A stretch of DNA of 64,000 nucleotides from Propionimicrobium sp. PCR01-08-3 (GTDB lineage: Bacteria; Actinomycetota; Actinomycetes; Propionibacteriales; Propionibacteriaceae): positions 1,488,001 through 1,552,000 of the forward strand of contig NZ_CP127390.1 in assembly GCF_030286045.1 (NCBI RefSeq), in the 5' to 3' direction. The notes under the pieces were generated by a model. That model saw only the letters and a list, made by a program, of their open reading frames with translations, had not been told where the DNA came from and did not search any database. Every line of letters starts with the position of its first letter. Within the stretch, counting starts at the first letter, position 1. Positions 59,441-64,000 of the stretch are shown here, one piece after another. Position numbers and translations under genes: made by a program.

Positions 59441-59841
59441 CTCCTCCGGGTGTTACTCATCTGGGTACTGCGCCCTTGGGCCACCCAGCGGCTCGCCCAT
59501 AGACGCGAGCCGGGAGCATAGACGCGGTTCTTAAGGGCGCCCTGCTTGCGGCGCACGTCCGCATGCGTGGCTACGGCAACCGAAACGGCGGCGATCTGCT
59601 CGGGAGTCAGGCCGCTGTCGTCAGCGATCGTCATCCAGGCCTTGTTGTCCACCGGCTGTGCAGTATCGGTCTCTAATCCGGTTTCCACCTCAGGGGTGGC
59701 CGGTGCTTCTTCGATTTCCGGGGCCGGCTGCTTGTCCAAGCGGCCGAGAAGCATCAGTACAACCATCAGCACGATGAGCATGATGACCACGGTCCCCATG
59801 CCCAACAGCATCATCCAAAAGCCCCATCCAATGTCTGCCAT
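59437..59841 (-). CDS. mmdD: OadG-like small membrane subunit (delta/gamma)
   Basis: 134 residues. One membrane helix at residues 6-33 (WGFWMMLLGMGTVVIMLIVL), a Pro/Glu linker, then a C-terminal part with LTPEQIAAVSVAVATHADVRR and ending SRLWASRWVAQGRS. This is the layout of the OadG/MmdD subunit that holds the complex at the membrane and joins the alpha and beta subunits. It lies between mmdA and mmdC, overlapping the latter by 4 bp. Confidence 0.9.
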   Translation of the reverse strand: MADIGWGFWMMLLGMGTVVIMLIVLMVVLMLLGRLDKQPAPEIEEAPATPEVETGLETDTAQPVDNKAWMTIADDSGLTPEQIAAVSVAVATHADVRRKQGALKNRVYAPGSRLWASRWVAQGRSTQMSNTRRR

Positions 59842-59847
59842 CGCGGA

Positions 59848-61425
59848 TTACACCGGGAACAGGCCGTGCTTTTTGGCAACGGTCTGAGAGACTTTGGTTT
59901 GCAGTACCTCGAGCGCACGCGCCAACCGCGGCCGCGTTTCCTTGGGCTCGATCACCTCATCGATCTGGCCGAGGTCGGCGGCACGATAGGGATTGAAGAA
60001 CCTCTCCCGGTACTCTGCGATGAACTCGGATTCGGCGGCAGCCGGATCTTCGGCCTGCTTGATCTCCTTGCCGTGCAGCAGGCCCGCGGCACCTTCCGGT
60101 CCCATCACTGCGATCTGCGCGGTCGGCCAGGCGAAGGCGACATCCGCCCCCATCTGTTTGGAGCTCAAAGCCACGTAGGAACCGCCGATCGCCTTGCGCG
60201 TCACCACCGAGATCTTCGGGACGGACGCCTGGCAGTAGGCGTAGATGATCTTCGCTCCGTGCCTGATCACACCGTTGTATTCCTGCTCGACGCCGGGCAG
60301 ATAGCCGGGGCAGTCGACGAAGGTGATCACCGGCAGCGAATACACGTCGCAGATGCGGATGAAGCGGCTGATCTTGTCGGACGAATCGATGTCCAAAACC
60401 CCGGACATCACCATCGGCTGGTTCGCCACGATGCCCACGGGGCGACCATCGAGCCTGGCGAACGCGGTGATGGCATTCGGGGCGAATGCCTCGTGCTGTT
60501 CCAGGATCGAGTCGGTGTCGAAGATCTGGTCGAGCACCTCACGCATGTCGTAGGCCTTGCGCTCATCGGTCGACACGATCGTGTTGAGCGCCTCGTTCAT
60601 GCGGTCGGGATCATCGTCGCTGATCAGAACCGGAGCATCCTCGGACGTATTGGACGGCAAGTAGCTGAGCAGCAACTTGGTCATCTGCAACGCTTCCATC
60701 TCGGACTTCGCCTCGAAGTGCGCGTTGCCGCTGCGTCCGGCGTGCACGGCGGCCCCGCCGAGTTCCTCGGCGCTGACCTGTTCGCCGGTCACCGACGCCA
60801 CGACCCCGGGACCGGTGAGGAACATGTTCGAGGTCTGGTCGACCATGATCGTGAAATCGGTCAGTGCCGGCGAGTAGACCGCACCGCCGGCGCAGGGCCC
60901 CATGATCAGGCTGACCTGAGGAATAACGCCCGATGCCTGCACATTGCGTTGGAAGACCTCGCCATAGGCAGCAAGGCTGCGGACGCCTTCTTGGACTCGG
61001 GCGCCACCGGAATCATTCAATCCGACAATCGGAATACCGGACTCAAGCGCCAAGTCTTGAATTTTGTTTATCTTCTGGGCCTGCACCTGGCTGAAAGACC
61101 CACCCAAGACGGTGAAGTCTTGCGCGTAGACCGCTACTCGGCGGCCGTTGATCTTTCCGAATCCAGTGATTACGCCGTCACCCGGATAGCGTTTGTCGCC
61201 CATTCCGAATTCTGTCAGATTATGGGTGGCCAAGGCCCCAAGTTCTTGGAATGATCCCTCATCCAAAAGGATCGACAGGCGTTCTCGCGCCGTCATCTTT
61301 CCCTTGGCGTGCTGCGCTTCTACACGCTTTGGCCCGCCTCCTTGGATGGCCTTCTCCCGCATATCCCGCAGAGTTGCTAGATGCTCATCTGCTGGCGACT
61401 GTTCTGGCCTCACGGTGTCGGTCAT
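59848..61425 (-). CDS. mmdA: Methylmalonyl-CoA carboxyltransferase subunit (alpha)
   Basis: 525 residues from ATG 61425, chosen for GAGG 5 nt upstream. Acetyl/propionyl-CoA carboxylase beta family: GSFQELGALATHNLTEFGMGDKRYPGDG, SGGARVQEGVRSLAAYGEVFQRN, IMGPCAGGAVYSPALTDF, FLTGPGVVASVTGEQVSAEELGG, and the FVDCPGYLPGVEQEYNGVIRHGAK region. It transfers the carboxyl group of (S)-methylmalonyl-CoA to biotin on MmdC, yielding propionyl-CoA. A 12S transcarboxylase or propionyl-CoA carboxylase role is possible, but the linked pump subunits argue for the decarboxylase. Confidence 0.95.
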   Translation of the reverse strand: MTDTVRPEQSPADEHLATLRDMREKAIQGGGPKRVEAQHAKGKMTARERLSILLDEGSFQELGALATHNLTEFGMGDKRYPGDGVITGFGKINGRRVAVYAQDFTVLGGSFSQVQAQKINKIQDLALESGIPIVGLNDSGGARVQEGVRSLAAYGEVFQRNVQASGVIPQVSLIMGPCAGGAVYSPALTDFTIMVDQTSNMFLTGPGVVASVTGEQVSAEELGGAAVHAGRSGNAHFEAKSEMEALQMTKLLLSYLPSNTSEDAPVLISDDDPDRMNEALNTIVSTDERKAYDMREVLDQIFDTDSILEQHEAFAPNAITAFARLDGRPVGIVANQPMVMSGVLDIDSSDKISRFIRICDVYSLPVITFVDCPGYLPGVEQEYNGVIRHGAKIIYAYCQASVPKISVVTRKAIGGSYVALSSKQMGADVAFAWPTAQIAVMGPEGAAGLLHGKEIKQAEDPAAAESEFIAEYRERFFNPYRAADLGQIDEVIEPKETRPRLARALEVLQTKVSQTVAKKHGLFPV

Positions 61426-61918
61426 TGTCACCTCACTGTCACATGTTGTTTGCACCGACATCCGATGCTGAAGCCCAAACTAGCATGATGCCACCGTGGG
61501 CTCATTGTGGGGTTGCCGATAATTTCCATCGCTAGTCAGAGCTGTATTGATCATGTATTTGATCACATAACGTTTCGGCCTTTCAGGGCCTTCCCGCGAG
61601 GCGCGTCGGCTCCCGCCGGGACTAAGCCCACCCCTATATGTCAGTTGATCATTAACCTGCTAAGGTCAAGACGACCCATCAGTCGGGCCGCTGATCACTG
61701 CCTGATTCACACGGAGGAGATTTGTCAGCAGCGCATTAGAGGGAACAGAGATGTTCTTCAACTTGCGAGATGTCCGCCGTCGGGGATCCCGTTTGCTTTC
61801 CACATCTCTTTTCGGCTGAGCCGTGGGCCTACGCCTGGCAGTCCAACTGCCAGCGGTAAGTGTTTCATCGACAACGTTCGTCGATGAAATGACGCCACGT
61901 AGAGTTAGGAGGTCATTA
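61426..61918. promoter_or_regulatory. Divergent control region with repeated TGATCA sites
   Basis: 493 bp without a credible gene between mmdA and the MatC-like gene. TTGATCA occurs at 61547-61553, 61559-61565 and 61645-61651, with a fourth CTGATCA at 61691-61697. The first two are spaced by 12 bp. The repeats suggest binding by a dimeric regulator controlling both directions. AGGAGG precedes the plus-strand gene. Confidence 0.55.
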
Positions 61919-63208
61919 ATGACCTTTCCAGCGATAATTTCGCTTATCGCGGTCGCGGTGATCGTCATCTTGTCGTGTTTCCGCGATTTGAACGTAGGTA
62001 TTCTTGGTGTCGCTGCAGCGCTCGCGATCGGGGTGTTCGTCCTCAATCTGGAGCTCGGTGAGGTGCTCGAGAATTGGCCGATCAGCCTGTTCATGACACT
62101 GACCGGTGTGACCTTCATGTTCTCCTGCGCTCAAGTCAACGGGACCATGGAGAAGATCACCTCGTATGCCGTCCGGCTGGCCCGGACGAATACAGCCCTC
62201 ATCCCGATCATCATCTTCGTGCTGATCGCCGCCATCACCACTGCCGGCCCCGGAAACATTCCGACGGTCGCATTGATGGCTCCGGTGGCAATGGCGATGG
62301 CCGGGCGAATCGGTCTGCCCGCCTTCGCGATGACGCTGTTGGTCGTCGGTGCCGCAGATGGCGCAGCATTCTCGCCGATCGCGCCGACCGGCATCATCGC
62401 CAACGGGCTGATCTCGAAGATGGCCCCGGAGCTGGGTATCACGATGACGAACGGGTTCGCCTGGACGCTGTACATTGCGTCATTCCTCGCGCAGACCCTC
62501 ATCAACTTCGGTGGATTCTTTATCTTCGGTGGCTGGAAATGGATGCGTGAACAACGATCCGGCAAGATCAGCATCGACGATCTGGCGCCGAAGCCGGAGC
62601 CGATGACCTGGCGGCAGTGGGTGACGACCGGAGCGATCGTCGCGCTCATCGTGATGGTGTTGTTCTTCGGCTGGGATGTCGGCATGACCGCGTTCATTCT
62701 GGGTGCCATCTTCGTGATGTTCACCGTCGCCGACGATGCCGAGGCGATCAAGAAGATGCCCTGGGGTGTCATCGTGATGGTCGGCGGCATGTCGATGATC
62801 ATCGCCATCATGGATCTGGCCGGTGGCCTGGATATTCTCACCAGGTCGATCGGCGTCATCTCGACGCCGGTCACGGCAAACGGCGTTCTCGCACTGTTCA
62901 GCGGATTCATCTCCGCGTATTCCAGCTCGTCGGGCGTCGTGCTGCCGATGTTCTTGCCGATGGTACCGGGCGTCATCAGCGAGATCGGCGGTGGCGATCC
63001 GCTGTCCTTGATCACCTCTATCTGCGTCGGTTCTCACATTGTCGACACATCTCCGTTGTCGTTGTTCGGCGCGATGTGCCTGGCGACCGCCGACCCGAGT
63101 GAGGACAAGGCAAAGCTCTTCCGTAACCTGCTGATCTGGGGCCTGTCGATGGCCGTCGTCGGCGCGCTGGTGTGCCTGCTCTTCTTCGGAGTTCTGGGGC
63201 TGCCGTGA
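61919..63208 (+). CDS. MatC-like carboxylate carrier
   Basis: 429 residues from ATG 61919, with AGGAGG 6 nt upstream. About eleven membrane segments. The N-terminus (SLIAVAVIVILSCFRDLNVGILGVAAA) fits the MatC_N family of putative malonate/dicarboxylate carriers. Repeated signatures include TTAGPGNIPTVALMAPVAMA, GAADGAAFSPIAPTGIIANGL, FISAYSSSSGVVLPMFLP and SHIVDTSPLSLFGAMCLA, the paired Ser/Pro loops of ion-transporter superfamily carriers. Its place opposite the methylmalonyl-CoA decarboxylase operon suggests a C3-C4 carboxylate, but substrate and coupling ion are unproven. Confidence 0.82.
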   Translation: MTFPAIISLIAVAVIVILSCFRDLNVGILGVAAALAIGVFVLNLELGEVLENWPISLFMTLTGVTFMFSCAQVNGTMEKITSYAVRLARTNTALIPIIIFVLIAAITTAGPGNIPTVALMAPVAMAMAGRIGLPAFAMTLLVVGAADGAAFSPIAPTGIIANGLISKMAPELGITMTNGFAWTLYIASFLAQTLINFGGFFIFGGWKWMREQRSGKISIDDLAPKPEPMTWRQWVTTGAIVALIVMVLFFGWDVGMTAFILGAIFVMFTVADDAEAIKKMPWGVIVMVGGMSMIIAIMDLAGGLDILTRSIGVISTPVTANGVLALFSGFISAYSSSSGVVLPMFLPMVPGVISEIGGGDPLSLITSICVGSHIVDTSPLSLFGAMCLATADPSEDKAKLFRNLLIWGLSMAVVGALVCLLFFGVLGLP

Positions 63209-63291
63209 TCCAAGGTCTCTAAGCGGTCAAGGACGCGCCGTTCGCCGGCCTGCGCATCGGTCGGATGCGGTGAGCTCACGTTGACGGCGAA

Positions 63292-63331
63292 GGGGCTGGG
63301 ACCCGGACTGTTGTGGTCGGGTCCCAGCCCC
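63292..63331. terminator. Strong rho-independent terminator
   Basis: GGGGCTGGGACCCG (63292-63305) and CGGGTCCCAGCCCC (63318-63331) form a perfect 14-bp stem with a 12-nt loop, followed by TTT on the plus strand and preceded by purines that give a short U-run on the minus strand. It ends the MatC-like gene and can also serve the convergent glycosyltransferase gene. Confidence 0.85.
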
Positions 63332-63428
63332 TTTCATAAGGCCCACGCTCCCGCGGGGAGCAGGGGACCTGGGACGGCAGCATCCCGATCGTCCGGGTAT
63401 GCAGATAGCTGTCAGCGACAGGCGAGAG

Positions 63429-64000
63429 TCATCGTTCTGTTCGTCCGGCTGAGTGCCGGTCGATGGCCAGTTGGTAATAGCCGACCAGCGCTTCGGTGGC
63501 GCTACGCCAGGAGTATCTCTCGGCTTCGGTGCGGGCCGCGCGTCCCATCCGCTCGCGAAGCTGCGGGTTGTCGGCCAGCAACCGCACCTTGCTCGCGAAT
63601 TCGTCCGAATCGTGTGGCGTGACCAAGAAACCCTGCACGCCGTCGTCGAAGAGATGGGGGATGCCGCCGGCATTTGCGCCGATCACCGGCACCCCGGAGG
63701 CCATCGCCTCCAACCCTGCGAACCCGAGAGTCTCGGTCGTCGACGGAAAACAGAAGACGTCGGCGCTGGCATAGGCCTCCGCCAGTTCGTGGCCCCGCAA
63801 ATAGCCGGTGAACACCGTGTTCGTTCCCGAGAACGCATTCTGCAGATGATCTTTGGCCGGCCCCGAGCCCACGAATGCGAACCGGACGCCCGGCATCTGG
63901 TGCACAACCGGCAGCAGATCGTCCAGACTCTTCTCGTGAGAGAGCCTCCCCACGTAGATCGCCAGCGGCAGTTCCGGATGGCCGTCGGTGAGCCTGCGGC
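63429..64000 (-). CDS. GT4 glycosyltransferase, N-terminus beyond the window
   Basis: The C-terminal 190 or so residues of a GT-B glycosyltransferase. The donor-binding half begins LPLAIYVGRLSHEKSLDDLLP (Arg/Lys pair), continues VRFAFVGSGPAKDHLQ and ADVFCFPSTTETLGFAGLEAMASG with the E-x7-E motif (E...GLEAMA), and ends RYSWRSATEALVGYYQLAI. The pattern is close to the mannosyl/sulfoquinovosyl-lipid transferases of actinobacteria (for example PimB- or MgtA-type). The acceptor domain is outside the window, so the substrate cannot be judged. Confidence 0.9.
   Translation of the reverse strand, partial: RRLTDGHPELPLAIYVGRLSHEKSLDDLLPVVHQMPGVRFAFVGSGPAKDHLQNAFSGTNTVFTGYLRGHELAEAYASADVFCFPSTTETLGFAGLEAMASGVPVIGANAGGIPHLFDDGVQGFLVTPHDSDEFASKVRLLADNPQLRERMGRAARTEAERYSWRSATEALVGYYQLAIDRHSAGRTER

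Overview
The window looks like chromosome of a propionic-acid actinobacterium (Propionibacteriaceae-like). Reasons: high GC with strong GC bias; a pyrophosphate-dependent phosphofructokinase of the Propionibacterium type; a biotin-dependent methylmalonyl-CoA carboxyltransferase/decarboxylase operon; two gene blocks with the order known from Mycobacterium (thrS-HIT-pgsA1-patA-pimA, and pgsA2-DUF881-sbp-DUF881-gcvH-garA-ftsR-bfn-merR-gcvP); and a mycobacterial-type SOS box in front of imuA'. No rRNA, tRNA, CRISPR array, transposase or prophage was seen.

Region by region. (1) 1-13095, minus strand: a vitamin-B12-dependent 1,2-propanediol microcompartment locus. It reads pocR-pduQ, a 452-bp control region, then pduA-B-C-D-E-G-H-K-J-L-eutJ-pduM-like-pduN-pduO, and runs off the left edge. 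Shell proteins A, B, J, K and N enclose diol dehydratase (CDE) with its reactivase (GH), the phosphotransacylase PduL and the cobalamin adenosyltransferase PduO. PduQ reduces propionaldehyde to propanol. No propionaldehyde dehydrogenase (pduP) is inside the window; it is probably just to the left. (2) 13478-24162: a tiny Cys-rich protein, a CsoR-family repressor, a UvrA-like ATPase, then an SOS-controlled mutasome (imuA', an unreported-looking 41-codon ORF, imuB, dnaE2), then a hipBA toxin-antitoxin pair. (3) 24205-33445, accessory: an ABC-F ribosome-protection ATPase with a three-codon leader and hairpin, a frameshifted AbiE-like remnant, a SnoaL-like protein, an iron-box-controlled siderophore-interacting reductase, a glutamine amidotransferase, vapBC, a D-xylonate dehydratase, and a ribbon-helix-helix/SPFH pair. 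(4) 33722-50241, plus strand, core: CorA, threonyl-tRNA synthetase, phosphatidylinositol mannoside synthesis, a second CDP-alcohol phosphotransferase, envelope/division-linked proteins, the glycine cleavage H and P proteins with their regulators, and a YihY membrane protein. (5) 50453-57702: PPi-phosphofructokinase, an orphan TadE-like protein, an isoaspartyl peptidase, a YrdC/YciO protein, PP2C phosphatase, rhomboid protease and an Hsp70-like protein. (6) 57805-63208: a Na+-pump-type methylmalonyl-CoA decarboxylase operon (mmdA, D, C, B) divergent from a MatC-like carboxylate carrier. (7) The right edge holds the 3' part of a GT4 glycosyltransferase.

Together, the propanediol locus makes propionyl-CoA/propionate and propanol, while the methylmalonyl-CoA operon at the other end acts on the other side of propionyl-CoA metabolism. 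The points most worth checking are the tiny ORF translationally wedged between imuA' and imuB, the PduM-like protein with a flavoprotein-like front half, the shared N-terminal helices in several Pdu cargo proteins, the disordered-looking insertion in DnaE2, the ABC-F leader/hairpin, and the single-base frameshift in the AbiE-like pair. All functions are read from translated sequence and remembered families; no database search was run.
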